Source: Spirometra erinaceieuropaei
Taxonomy: Eukaryota; Platyhelminthes; Cestoda; Diphyllobothriidea; Diphyllobothriidae
DNA length: 64,000 nt
Reading direction: 5' to 3'
NCBI GenBank assembly: GCA_902702965.1
Contig: CACRXP010000386.1
Span: 76,615-140,614 of the forward strand
The position numbers and the translations under genes were made by a program. How positions within the stretch are numbered: the first letter of the stretch is position 1; each line of letters starts with the position of its first letter. This document shows positions 1 through 11,792 of this stretch, one piece after another. The notes under the pieces are model-generated. The model made no database searches. It saw only the letters and a list, made by a program, of their open reading frames with translations, and was not told the DNA's origin.

Positions 1-164
1 CCGTGTTCTCAGTTCTAGGACAAGTTCGCGACGTTTCATTCTCTCGGCAGGGGGGAGTCCGGCTGAAACAACACTCCTTTATGGGAATGTTTCAATCGAA
101 TAGCGAATATTCATGGCTTCATAACGAATATTCTCATTGTTCGTGTACAGTTATTTCTAACTAG

Positions 165-225
165 CTTACATGTAATCAGTAGGGTTTTCAAAGGCTTTGC
201 CTGTTATCCTTACCAAATAAACTGA
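165..225 (+). repeat. 3' tail of a plus-strand non-LTR retrotransposon (fragment)
   Basis: This stretch carries the terminal motif AGGGTTTTCAAAGGC, then GCCTGTTATCCTT, seen at the ends of other non-LTR elements in this window (21398, 16316, 30413). It lies on the plus strand directly against the minus-strand family A copy, so it belongs to a different insertion. Bases 1-164 are probably its 3' UTR running in from outside the window; I see no coding sequence there. Confidence 0.5.
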
Positions 226-229
226 GTAA

Positions 230-2110
230 GCGGATACGAAACTTCAGTGGTGGCGTCCTAAATCCCTTATGGTCCTTGCTCAGTGTCATAGAGAAAGTTG
301 TCCGAGAAGGATGAGGAAAACAAAAGTTTAATCGAGTCAGTATTCAGATAAAAGCGCAGCCTTCTCTTAAAAGTCTTTAGATTATCTGAGGATCCTATAT
401 CTATTTGAAGGTTATTCCAGAGGAAAGTATATCTGGAAGCGAAAAAAAGAGTGCTTAGAGGTGGAAGAACCGGGAGAAGAAATAATAAAGGATGAATTGT
501 GAGGATTGTATTGGCAACTATTAGGGGTAAGGGTTGAGATCCGAGGGAAATTTGTACAACTTATAATGCGACAGACGCGACAGAGTCCTGCTTCTAGCCT
601 TCCAACTCATAAAAATTTTAGGTTAGTTAGCTGGCATCGATTTGGTTATGAAATATCTGGATATTCCATACCCAAGAGTCTTTTAGTAAAGTGTCTTTGA
701 ACAATTTCAATCTTCGAAATACAAGCTCTACTCCACAAACCAAACAAGTGGCAATAATACTTGAGAAGGGGAAGTACAAACATCCGATAGAGTCTTAATT
801 TAATTTCAGGAGGATAGAAATTGCAAGAAATAAGACTACAACTCTGGACAGCTTCGGCTGTAATTCTGCCAGCGTTTGGCGAGAGATCAAGATAATTTGT
901 ATAGTTTAAACCTAAATATTTGCTGGTGGTATAATCAGTCGTTGGTGTGCCGAGAAAGACCAATGGACGGGCTAGCCAATCAGATCCAAAACACATTTCT
1001 TTCATGTTACTTCCTTTCCATTTCCTCCATATATATCCTCTGCATGTAACCAATAGGGATTTCAAAGGTACACACCTACTTTCCCTGAAATATACTGATA
1101 CTGATACTGATACAAATAGCAACAGTTAGAGGGAGAGAATTTCATTAGCCATTTTGAGTTCCACGCTGAGAGAGCAAGCAAGTCGGCATGGAGTTGCTTC
1201 CGGCAATAAAGGTCGTGGATTTATTGAATGAATATACACGTTTTGGATCATCAGCATAAATAAATGGTTGAGAATGTTTAACTGCCGCGGAGATATCATT
1301 TATGTAAAGCAGGAACAAAAGAGGACCTAAACCAGTACCTTGTAGGACACCACATACAACAGAAAAGTCATTGGAAAACGAAGATCCCACTAAACCTTTT
1401 GTTTACGATTAGGCAGGTATGACTTGATACAGTTTTTAAGCGGACTGCGAAGTCCCAGAGCTTCTGATTTAACTAAGAGTCCTTTATGTGGCACATTATC
1501 AAAGGCTGTACTAAGACCAAAATAAACAACAACGAAAAATGATCCTAACGGCGAGAAGAAAGCAGATTGAGAAACGACATATAACACGTTTCACAAGACC
1601 AATCAGGTAAAAGCCCTGCTGAGAAGGGTTAATAACTTGATTGGCTATGCAAGAGTCGGTAATTTCCATGGCGATAACTTTCTTCAAGGATTTTGGAGAG
1701 AGTAGATTTTTTTCATGGACAACTCAGTAGTTTTGAGCATCAGAACGACAGCCAGACTTAAATACTGGAACAATAATAGAGGTTCCCAAATAGTCAGGAA
1801 AGAAACCATTTTCGAGAAAGACTGAAAAGAGTTTGCTAAGCAGACACGGGAGTCTCTTAACTGTTTCATAAGAGAGTTTGGCATACTGTCAGTCCCTACT
1901 GAGTGCGAGTTAGTAAGCTGATTTACCAGTTTTAAAATAATAGCAGAAGCAAAATTAATGGTGCTGAGAGAGGCATCAGACAGGGGAGAAGTCAATGGCA
2001 TTAAGTCAGTCTTACTTATAATATAATTGGCAAAGAATGAATTTCACATTTCTGCTTTGCCTAACTCCTCTGTAATGAAGGTCTCATTGGAATTAAGCAA
2101 AGGCGGAGTG
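230..2110 (-). mobile_element. Family A non-LTR retrotransposon, RT part, degenerate
   Basis: Reading from 2110 down to 230, broken frames give the order of a non-LTR reverse transcriptase. First is the pre-RT segment with TNSHSVGTDSMP (near 1900). Then comes FGLSTAFDNVPHKGLL (near 1500), the equivalent of the usual F-S-K-A-F-D-x-V-P-H block, and GTGLGPLLFLLYINDI with IYADD (near 1300), which is the catalytic motif. The thumb region YLGLNYT...LLKYYCHLFG (near 900-740) follows, and the tail ends near 245. Several frameshifts and a premature stop in the final EKGP-like tail make it dead. The long 3' UTR seen in the 25-kb copy is missing. A plus-strand fragment of another element splits the thumb region at about 1000-1118. 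Homologous to the pieces at 7.5 and 22 kb. Confidence 0.8.
1000..1118 (+). repeat. 3' tail of another retrotransposon with a (TACTGA)n tail
   Basis: AATAGGGATTTCAAAGG at about 1051 is followed by a CCTACTTTCCCT strand and four TACTGA units (about 1090-1112). The same tail motif recurs elsewhere in the window. It is on the plus strand and interrupts the minus-strand RT of the surrounding family A copy. The left boundary is approximate. Confidence 0.5.
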
Positions 2111-2149
2111 ACTTGGTGGGGCTTATTCAGTATAATTCAGTATATATAA

Positions 2150-2195
2150 GGGAGATAAGCATAGCCTTTGAAAACCCTATTTACAGACATAGACT
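2150..2195 (-). repeat. Retrotransposon 3' terminal motif, minus strand
   Basis: The reverse complement reads AATAGGGTTTTCAAAGGC, the same terminal motif as at 177 and 21398, here in the opposite orientation. It lies in the about 220-bp spacer between two minus-strand family A copies. No coding sequence accompanies it. Confidence 0.45.
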
Positions 2196-2329
2196 GGAAA
2201 AACGTACGTATGTTTACGCAGAGATACGTGTACATTTTATCACTTTTTATCACGTACAAAGCTGGTCATTTTATAAATTGCCATCAAGCCTTCGTTGAAA
2301 TGTCTCATCGCTTTCAATTCAATTATTTT

Positions 2330-5300
2330 ATTAAAGACCCGTCGGGGTCCCATCAAAGCAAGTAAAAATAAATTTCCATGCAAATTTTAGACGATGTAGG
2401 CAAAATCTGCACAAAGTGCAATGCATAGTTTTTGAGGTTAGAAGTCCGTTAAGCAAAATGAAAATGAAAAAAAACGAGGGGTGAAAAAAAAACTCCAAAG
2501 CAAGATTTAAAAATGATTGCAGTAATTTACAAGGAGAAAAAAAATACCCCTCAGAAAAATAGCATCAGAAAAAAAGGGAGGACTGGCCTGCATGTGGCGG
2601 TACAAAATGGAATAAAGCCCGACATCAACATGGCCGAAATAGATGTCAGCTGTATATGGCATTGTGTAACGGATTTCATAAAATGGTACGTAGGCGGGTC
2701 GGTCAGGACTGGCCTGTATCGCCTTGAATAAGATAAATAAGTGCCGAAATTGAAAACCAGTCTCAAGCCGATAGGAACCCAGATGCGGTCAGTTTCATTC
2801 AACCGAGTCCATCCGAACATGGGGGGAAGGGAGATGCGACCAAACTACTAGTATATGGCGAATACAGAAGGCTTTGTCAAGATCGCCGATGGAGCGCATT
2901 CTGTAAGGGCACGATGACAACCGGTCTCGAGGCGAAAAGGCCCCAGATGCGGTCTGTTACATTCATCAGAGTCCATCCGAGGATAGGGCAAAGGAGATGC
3001 GACCAGATTACAAGTATATGGCTAATATAGAAGGCTTCGCCAAGAGCATCGATGAAGCGCATTCAGTGAGGGCATCATGAAGATCAGTCTCGAGGCGATA
3101 GGAACCCAGATGCGGTCGATTACATTCATCCGAGTCCAACCGAGGATGGGGGAAGGGAGATGCGACCAAACTACTAGTATATGGCGAATACAGAAGGTTT
3201 CGCCAAGAGCGTCGATGGCGTGCATTCTGTGAGGGCACGATGCATGAACTAAAAAATTGGAATAATTAACATTTCTGGTGAGGGATCTTAGGTAGCGAGA
3301 CTACTCATAAAGAAACGTGAACAGATACGGAAATTTAATAGCGGCATGCTAAATTCCCGGTGGACCTTTCTCAGTGTCATAGGAAAAGTTGTCTGGGAAG
3401 GATGAGGAAAATAAAAGTTTAATCGACTCAGTATTCAGATAAAGGCGTAGCCTTCTCTTAAAGGTGTGTAGATTTTCTGAAGATCTTATATTTATTGGAA
3501 GGTTATTCCAGAACAACAGAATCAGGTAGTTTATTCCAATCCTCAATCACCAGATGTGAGAAAAATGTTGCCCACATTTCATTCCTGGCATAATTTTCCA
3601 TCATTTTAGATCCGTGAACTTGGAAAGTTGTCGTTTGTGCTAGTTCAAAAAAATCGGCCAATTTGAGTGCACACTGTACTCCTTAATTGATGATCTTTGA
3701 CGGGAGATCTGAGCAACAGATCTAGAAGCATCCACGCCATTAATGGCTAAAGACTCTACGCCTATCTCGCGCGAGCCTCATTTTCGAAGCTAATTCAAAT
3801 ATTTCAACGATTCTTAAGTGAACTGATAACGAGCTCACGGAAGGATCTTTAAGCTACTTCCGTAGCTTTTTAAGTCTGTTTTTAAGAAAGTGTGGGACAG
3901 CACTGGAAGTGGCACTCGATTTAAACGTCTTCTGTAGAACAAGGTCGAGAAAACCTTCTGTTACGCATTGTAATAAATTGTTAAAAAATATTAGCTGATT
4001 ATTTGAAAAAATATTGTGTCAATCAAGACTGCTTGTAAACTTATTCATTATTTCCTTGTTACTATTAGTATAGTAAAAAAGGCTACGTTGTACTGTTGGC
4101 TTTGCAGACATGGCAACTGGAAGACGACAGTGAATTAATGCATGAACACCGTTTAAAGATCACAATGCAAATCCATAGATAGCAGGAGGATGCCCTTAGT
4201 AAAAAGTAAATCTAATACACTATCGTTTCTGGTTGGAGAGTGGAGTAATTGAGACAAGTCTGAAAAGTAAATGGTGTCTAGAAGCTTCTGGAATTTAGGA
4301 GGAGAAATATGTTTTTGACAGTCAACTTGTGGCATATTAAAATCGCCTACGATGATCTTGACATCGAAAGAAGTATCTGCAATTTTTTCAAAGTGTTCCT
4401 AAAGTTGGTTTTCACATCCGGAGTAACAAGGAGGATTATACACACGTCCGACTAAGGATTTCCTGTTTTGCTGACGGATTACCGAAGCTAAGCATAAATT
4501 TCCAGAAAAGGAAGAGATGTTCACCGTACAAGGCGAATGTGCAAGTGCGGCTTTCATGTAAAGAAGGCAACCACCGCCACGTTTCTCAATACGATCCTGG
4601 CGTTATAAGCTGGGGCTATATATAGCGAGCTCCGAGTCTGAAATTAGAGAGTGAGTCCATGATTCTATAGTGCACAAAACGTCTGGGTCAAACTCAGAGG
4701 CCACATTACCTAGTTTTGCCCTCTGTTGCACGACTGATCTTGCGTTGGAAGGGACAATGCTGAGCGAATTCCTAAGATTTAGGTGCCGCTCATTATTACT
4801 TGTAAAAAAAGGAAGGGCTGCTGATGGAAAATTAAGCTGTTTGGCCGAAGCGATTGGTGGAAGACAAAGTTTCTGTGGTTGGAAATTTGTGGGGAAAGTA
4901 CCACTAACTAGAGATGCAGAATTGCATGGAAAAACATTTGAGCAGGGCCCAGGATGGGGAATGCTATTTTGCGAGATTGGAAAAATAGGAGGCACATAAA
5001 TAGGATTTTGTGAATTGTGAGCATAATATGAGGGGTAGTTTGTGTTAGATAGCGGACGTAATGACTTCGAGAGACAGTTTACATTATGCGAAGAGTTTAC
5101 TATTTGTGGTTTCAGGCTAGCAGTGGAATTGGAAAGATTATTATCAACATTTTATACTCGCATGTCACAGACTGGCGTGCAAGTGGGCTTCACATCTGTG
5201 GTGGTTCCTCCTAGTTGGGAATTAGGGATAGGAACAGATAAAGATCTACTTGGACTATTATCTGGCTTGTTTAATTTTACCGCTATGCCGGACTTGAGTA

Positions 5301-5440
5301 GCCTGGCACGGTAACGGAATGGATTCGACCCAGGTCTATTAATTAGTTCATTATTCTGAGGGAAGTCTCCGCCTGTTCTCAATCAGAATTCTTAAATTAA
5401 GCAAGGCACTACGGTTTTAGAGTCCGCTAACACACCAACG
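2330..5440 (-). mobile_element. Family A non-LTR retrotransposon with endonuclease, RT deleted, chimeric
   Basis: Read from 5440 to 2330. Weak N-terminal frames (5382-5152, 4995-4820) come first. The endonuclease start follows, with NARSVV...EFDPDVLCTIESW (near 4700; E is the metal-binding glutamate of the APE fold), then NDSVLDLLFTKG (near 4240). The post-endonuclease linker LSQLLHSP...PHFLKNRLK runs to about 3690. The whole RT is absent. At about 3681 the sequence switches to the tail of a different family (WNKLPDSVV, near 3560) and at about 3511 it returns to the family A tail (NNLPINIRSSENLHTFKRRL, ending EKGPPGI at 3349). The 3' UTR with three 163-bp repeats runs to a TTAAAGACCCGTCGGGG-type end at about 2330. 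It cannot be functional. Confidence 0.75.
2757..3242. repeat. Three tandem copies of a ~163-bp repeat
   Basis: The block AGTCTC(A/G)AG(G)CCGATAGG followed by CCAGATGCGGTC recurs with TCTC at 2761, 2925 and 3088 (periods 164 and 163). Each unit ends in GCATTCTGTRAGGGCAYSATG. The units lie in the 3' UTR of the family A element. A single diverged equivalent (GATCGCATCTGGGTTCCC, 25528) sits in the 3' UTR of the family A copy at 25 kb, so the triplication is specific to this copy. Confidence 0.85.
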
Positions 5441-8340
5441 TATAAAATGCATGTAAACACTTTGCTTGATTTTTTTCTCGACCCGACAGCTTACCAGACC
5501 CCTCAAACAGTTAAGCTTCCTCATGTTGTAACCAGTTTTTCAAAATTATTTAACCCGTTTTCTATAATAAGCAACCCCTCATGGTGTGCTCGGTATTCTG
5601 AAAATTTTGTTTATATCTTTCTTACATTTTGGCCCCACGAAATGGAATCCCTCTTCGTGGATCCTATCCAAATATGTTTCCCTGCAATACTGCCTCTTCA
5701 GTTAGAAGCAACATCACCACAAACTTTAAATTATAGCAACTTTTTCCCCACGGTTTACTTTCCCCCTACGGCTTAATTTTTTACCAAAAAATCCCCCGTT
5801 TTTATAAATAGTAATGAGTGCAAACTGCATCGCAGGAATACGCTCGGTACAGTTTTCCTCAGCACGAAAGCAGTGGGGAAAAGATAGCCCATCTGTAACT
5901 GTAGCCTTCGGAGTTCACCCAGATGTTTTACGCATTACAGAATCTTAAGCTCACTCTCTGATTATCGACTCAACACTGGCTCTAGACAGTCTTAATTTAC
6001 ATCGAAAAGGTCGCGTTGAAAAACGTGGTAGTGGTTGTCTCCTTTATATCAGGGCATCTCTTGTACATTCGGTCTGTGATCCGAACAGTTCCTTCTTTTC
6101 TAGGAATCTCTGTTTCGTATGGGCAAACGTTCCGCAAAATAAGAAAGCGGTAACTGAGTATGTATGTAATCCTTCTTGTTCCTCTGGAAATGACAGCTGC
6201 CTCCGTGAAATGGAAGAATCATAAGGAATAATTGTAGGCGATTTTAATTTGCCAGAAACTGACTGGCATACAAATACTTTGTCTACCGCGCACTAAAAGG
6301 TCCTGGCAGCTAATCATTTTTAAAGTGCTTTTAATTGGTCAACTCATAGACCAGGAAAGGTAGTAAATTGGATTCAGTTTTTACAAATGACATCCACCCT
6401 TTATATATAAATTACCATCGTGATAATTTTAACAACTGATCATGTATTTATTCACTCTTGTCCTCCAACTTCCCCTTCTGTGAAGCCAGCCATAAAATAC
6501 AACTACCCTAAATGTGCTAATGTTAACGAATAATTAATAAATAACATTACAAGCCCTCTCAAATGGCACAGTATTTTTTCAAATTGTGGTCCATGCTTTT
6601 ACCAAGATTACTTGCAGTGTATGTAAGATCAACTGCAACCACACTCAAAAATTCCGTTCTGTGCAATGTCAGATGTCAGTTAACTATGAGAAGAGACCTG
6701 TTCTGTACACAGGCAAGTCGCCGTGATTTGGATGTTTGATTGTGTGAGAGCAAAGCGTCAGTTCGAGAGAGCGTCATTCGCGGTGCGGCTTTTACAAGGT
6801 AGTGAATGTGCGCACCAGCATAAGTGCATGTCTAGCTGTGTGATGGTCAAAGCATCGATTTTCTTAGGAGGCAGAGTTCGGGGTGTATGATAACAGATAA
6901 CACGGTTGACGAGCTAGGTGGTCCGGCGCACGTGGGGTGTCAAAAGTTAGTGTGCGCAGCCCCCAGGGCGTCCCAGCTCAAGCCTGAGAGGGTGTCCTTG
7001 CGTCCGCGGTCGATCTATGGACTAGTGCGACTGCAGCGGCTGTCGTCTGGCGAAGGAGGCGCCGCAAAAATGGAGCACTGGAGCGTCTACTACAGCTCCC
7101 AGTAGACACCAAACGAGGTGCAGGAGCTGATATGCTAGCCGGTCATAAATATGTCGTGCAAGTGCACATGACGGCCGGGTCTGGTGCGGCGCATTGGAGG
7201 TAGGTTGTTGCTAATCGGTAGTAGGGGCGTCACTGCCTGCAGCTGTGCAAGCTGTTCGGGTGAGATCGGTTCAATCTTCGAAGTAAGCCGGTTTGGCACG
7301 ATCGATGGTAACAGTGTCAGTCTTTCCGTCACGGTCGTTGACAAAATTCTTGCCAGATCATCGAAGAACTGCTACAGGTCTCGATTTCATTCCACTGAAG
7401 ATGTTTAGACCAGTTGCTGCTTCTTCTTCTGTCCCACACTTTCTTAAAAACAGACCTAAAAACTACGATAGCAGCTTAAGGATCCGTCTATAAGCTCACT
7501 ATTCGTTCAAGTATGAGTCGCAGGAACATTTGAACTTGCTTTAAAATTAAGGCTCGTGCGTCAAAGATCATCAACTAAGTCCCATCAAGTCACCCCATCT
7601 TCGCTTAGTTGTAACAACAGTTTTATTACAGAGGAGTTAGGAAAAGCAGATCTGTTAGATTCATTCTTTACCAATCATTTTAACAGTGAAAATGACCCCA
7701 TCTCCTCAATCCGTCCGTCGCAGGATGCTTTCGTTACCACCATTAGCCTTGCCTCTGCTAGTATTCAGAAGCCAATCAGCCAATTTACTAAATCGCACTC
7801 ATTTTGAACTGTCAACATCCCCAAATATTTTATTAAACAGCTAAGAAACTGCCCTCCTCTGCTGGGTAAACTATTCGCAGTCTTTCTCTAGAATGGTTTC
7901 TTTTCTGATTATTGGAAAAATATTATTATTCTAGTATTTAAATTTGGTCGTCGTTTCGATGTGCAAATTTATCGGGGTGTTCATAAAACGTCGTCTCTTG
8001 TCAAACCCTTTGAAAAGACTGTTTCCGTATAAATTACGGACTGTTGCGTAGCCAATCAAGTTGTCAGTTTTCCTCAACATAGTTTTTTACTCGATGGCTC
8101 TTATATAATGCTTCATCTGTCGTTTTTCAATCTTCCTCCTTCTCTTTGTAATGGTCCTCTAGCTGTGGTTGTTATTTATTTTGATTTCAGTAAAGCCTTT
8201 GATAAAGTTCCTCATGGACGACCCTTACTTTAACTGGAGACCCTGGGTCTTCGCAGTCCCTTATTGGCTTTAATGAGTCATAACTATTTTATCAAACGCA
8301 AAAGGCGCGTCTTTCTAATTCGTTTTAAAATTTTCGACCC
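5440..8340 (+). mobile_element. Family A non-LTR retrotransposon, endonuclease to early RT, degenerate
   Basis: The start (5447-5776, open 109 codons) and the next stretch match the minus-strand neighbour read the other way, so the two copies stand head to head. The endonuclease is recognisable by GSGCLLYIRASLVHSV (near 6040) and VGDFNLPETDW (near 6236), the GDFN catalytic block. The linker PHFLKNRPKNY (near 7437) and the pre-RT segment FITEELGKADLLDSFFTNHF (7620) follow. Then FDFSKAFDKVPHG (near 8185) gives the first RT blocks; the copy stops near 8340, before the catalytic FADD block. It is interrupted by a minus-strand gypsy fragment at 6690-7395. Many stops; dead. Confidence 0.75.
6690..7395 (-). 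mobile_element. Minus-strand Ty3/gypsy fragment (integrase C-terminus and downstream)
   Basis: On the minus strand, 7355-7270 reads VNDRDGKTDTVTIDRAKPAY, the typical end of a gypsy integrase (compare VVSIDRVKAAV in the element at 11.4-16.1 kb). After a frameshift, RTRPGRHVHLHD (about 7190-7155) matches the extreme C-terminus TRSGRHVHFPD of that element. The part from 7130 to 6690 should then be 3' non-coding and LTR sequence, but I could not fix LTR ends. It interrupts the family A copy around it. It comes from a different, more diverged family member than the 11.4-kb element. Confidence 0.65.
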
Positions 8341-8600
8341 CGGGAATTTGTCCTTTTCGAGGTTTCTGTCTACTCGACGTTCTGAGGGTCCGTTTGAATT
8401 AAGAAACTGATTCGTAATCGGCACCGCCTCGGTCTTCACGACACTTCAACGGGACTTTCGTTGGGAAAACCATCCTCCTTCACATCACTTCTCTGCGAAC
8501 GGCACTGTGAAACCCAAAGTCCAAGAACCGCTGAGTCGTCTGCTGTTTACTTCATATCATTAGTCCGGTTAATTAGCTCTTCCCACATCTTTAAAAACTT
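8340..8600. other. Spacer between family A and family B copies
   Basis: No motif or conserved frame recognised. A short (AAT)n run lies at 8615-8629. It may include 5' non-coding sequence of the family B element that follows. Confidence 0.4.
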
Positions 8601-8867
8601 TTCCGGTTTATTTGCTCAATAATAATAATAATCGAACAAGCGCCTTCGGGACGTTTTACAGAAAGTCCAGCCCGGGTCTAAGTCTATTATTGTCAAAAGG
8701 GTGACGAGGCCAGTATCGTTACCAACGGACCACAAAAGCGCAGCGGACGGGATGAAAAAAACGATCGAGCTAACAATGCACATTGCATAAATGAATACAG
8801 TGCTGGCTTTCCTTTAATCGAGTCTCCTCCCGTCAAACAGGCCAAGAGTTTAATAACTTAAATAAAT

Positions 8868-9033
8868 GTCAACTACGAAAACGAAGCCAGTGTTGAACGT
8901 TCCAGGCTTCTCCAGAAGATCCTCGAGATGGAGAATGAGATAAGAGACCTAAGAATACAGATGGAGAAGTTGATGACACTTCCTTGCCAGTCACCCGAAA
9001 AAGAAAGTCGGCGACGTCGGAACTTCAGAAAAT
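8868..9033 (+). pseudogene. ORF1 coiled-coil segment of family B element
   Basis: One open frame of about 55 codons ends in TAA at about 9033. It reads with heptad-like spacing (RSRLLQKILEMENEIRDLR) and then a basic stretch (ESRRRRNFRK). Coiled coils are usual in ORF1 proteins of non-LTR retrotransposons, where they support trimer formation and RNA binding. The frame upstream is broken and the downstream RNA-binding part is lost in the deletion that also removed the endonuclease. Confidence 0.6.
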
Positions 9034-11403
9034 AAAAGGAGCATATTCAAGACGATCTCACCCGATCGAATTCGGTGCTGTTGTCGAATTAAGCTATAGA
9101 AAACGACGAATTGACCTGCCTGATTAACTAGGGACCTAAATAAACAGTTAAGGAAGAAAAGCAAAAGATGGGAGATATTCAGAGATACTGGGTTACCTGT
9201 GCACCTCGAGGAGTTTTGTCGTCAACGAGATGCAGTCCAAAAATTCATCAGTCAGACACGGAAGGAGTATGAATCAAGAACAAAAGCCCAAGATTTTATT
9301 TCGCTATATTAACAGTCGACTGAAAAATAAAGACCCGGTTGCATTACTAAATGATGATAATAGTACAGAAATCACTGAAAACAGCGAGAAAGTCGAACAC
9401 CTGGGACGGTATTTTGCTTGGATGTTCACATGGAAAAAGGGGTTTCGGAGTCGAAATGTCACGAATGCTGTTGAAACCGCTGGTCCCGTTCCTCAATATA
9501 TACACTTCTTGCAATCTGTCGTGTAAAAAGAGGCAAAAATACCAAAGAATCAAAGTCTTCGGGCCCGGACAATATATTGGATAAATTCTCGAAACAATTG
9601 TCAAGCGAACACTCGAAACTACTAGCACACATCTTCCGTTCGTCATTCAAATTAAAAAGCCTGCCATCCGAATGAAAGACATCATATATCTTCCCGATAT
9701 ACAAGGGCGGAGTCTGCACTAGTGCTAACAATTACCGGCCTGTTGGTTTCACCTGTACTTGTTGTAAAATAATGGAAACCGTGAAACGATTAAGTTACCC
9801 GAGAAGAACCACTTACTCTCAGGGTTGCATCGCGCCTTCCGACACAACGGCTCGTGCCCTTCTAGTTTATTGCTCTTGACTGAGCAGTGGACCCGCGCAG
9901 TGGACGAGGATAATAGGATCTATGTCATCTATAGGGACTTAAAGAAGGCGTTCGACAGCGTCACACGCAAAAGCCTAATCTACAAACCACTCGAAATTGG
10001 ATTGAGAAGAAAGTTGTTGACATAGATCGCGGACTTCCTTACAGGGAGATAAAAAACCAAGTGTGTTGATGCTTTGAAGTCAACGTCTAACCTCTTTAGA
10101 AGTGGTGTCCACCAGGGCTCAGTCTCAGGGCTGCTGCTATTCCTAGTTTACATTAACGACCGCGTCCACTACTGAGAATGTAACGTCGTTATGTTTTCTA
10201 ACGATGTTAAACTGTGGAGGGCCATCAAATCTGAAGGAGACAGTTATGCATTTCAAGAGACTCAACCGGCTGAGCAGTTGGTCAGCCAATTGACTTCTCA
10301 ATTTTAATTTGGGTAAATTCGTGGTCCTAAGACTCCACACCAGGTGGACGAGTAAGGAGGATAATCCCTTTCAATGTCTCCTTAGTGGACAGTCCCTTTC
10401 AAATGTTGAGGCACAGAAAGACTTCGGCGTCCTAATGACCTCCTCCCTTAAATCATCGTCACTGTGTCAAAGAGTAGCCAAACGTGCCATTCGGGTGTTA
10501 TTTGTGCGGAGGTGAGGATTTGTGCAGATTTATAAGACGCTGTTCGGGAAAACCTACGGGGCATTCTTTCGGTATCAGTAAGAATATGCGGCCCAGGCCT
10601 GGCGACGTGGTTGAAGGATTGTCAACCGCTAGAAAGGATACAGCCAACGGCTACGAAAATGGGCAAGAATATTAATCACCTGACCAAAGAAGCCAGACTG
10701 GCTAAATTTGTTTCCTCTCAATTACAGGCAACTGCACGACGACATCATAAAAACCTACAGGATTTTCAGAGGCCGTCGGTGTACCTTAGACTTTGACGAA
10801 TTCTTCGAATTGGCTGGGGCAGACCGTCTGTGTGGTCACCCTTTTAAACTGCAAAGGGGACTGTCCCATGTGGGCATCCGACGGAACGCCTTCTTGCAGA
10901 AGCACAGTGGAGCCCAGAACGGACTCCCTGATGCGGATTTCTTTTGGAAATTGTTGAATCCCTTACGTGCAGACTTGTAGCCGCTAAGCGGTGATGGGGT
11001 ATGCTCAGTGCGCCACAACTTCAGGCCATATTCCAAGTTGTTAGAAGCGGGACGCCAGTTGGGTAGAAGATATTATTTATTCTGTACAGACGGATAGGGA
11101 AAAAGTTGGCAACCGGACGAGGGTGCGCCCGGCTCCGCGTAACGACAAGCCCTGGGTCGCTGAAGGTCGCCGATGCAAAAGTGTCGTGACAGATTGTTTA
11201 CGCAGTGGTCAAAACTGTGTTACCAATCAGCGACAGGAGTTGCCTTGATTGGCTCAGAGCCGACACAAGGGTAGTGACAGGCCTCGCATAGTGCAGACAA
11301 AGAATCGATCAGATGCGTGGTGCAAACAGTGAATTGCAACGAGAAGAATCCAAGCCAGGCAGACGTGCGTGCCATAGCAGGCTGTCGCAAGGACGTAGAT
11401 TCA

Positions 11404-11408
11404 GGCGC
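11404..11408. repeat. Target-site duplication (left), GGCGC
   Basis: GGCGC directly before the TG of the 5' LTR; an identical GGCGC follows the 3' LTR at 16137-16141. A 5-bp duplication is normal for Ty3/gypsy integrases. Confidence 0.85.
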
Positions 11409-11650
11409 TGAAGTACTTGACTACTTGACCTTTGACAATCTTGTTACGTTTGTTTTACTGTGGCATTTGTTTTAACGTGACGAGGACTCTGCCGCTTGTA
11501 AGCTTCGCGCCGCTTGCATGTTCTCTGGTCAGAACGTTGCACATTTTAAATATTAACTTTATTCACTTACTGGCCTTCCTTACCTCTCTCCGTTTATGAG
11601 GTTAGTAAGCCGTAGTTCGTTAGTTCGCGGGAACGACATAACTTGCGTCA
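11409..11650 (+). repeat. 5' LTR (242 bp)
   Basis: Begins TGAAGTACTTGAC and ends TGCGTCA. It matches 15895-16136 except at five positions (C/A and G/A near the start, A/T in the middle, T/C and G/A at the end). As the 5' LTR it should hold the promoter; AT-rich TTTTAAATATTAAC lies at about 11545. Confidence 0.92.
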
Positions 11651-11651
11651 T

Positions 11652-11666
11652 TGGTGACCCCGACGT
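11652..11666 (+). promoter_or_regulatory. Primer-binding site for tRNA-Trp
   Basis: TGGTGACCCCGACGT begins two bases after the 5' LTR. From knowledge of eukaryotic tRNA-Trp, the 3' end ...ACGTCGGGGTCACCA is its exact complement over 15 bases; the match then stops. CsRN1-like elements are known to use this primer. Confidence 0.85.
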
Positions 11667-11792
11667 TAGCGCAGACTTAAGTTCTTTCCTTCTGTAACAT
11701 TTAATGACATTTAACGTCCTGTATTTATTTGCTAAATTTTAGTTCATTTACATTTCCCGCTAACCTTTTCACGATATTGTGCTACCTATATT

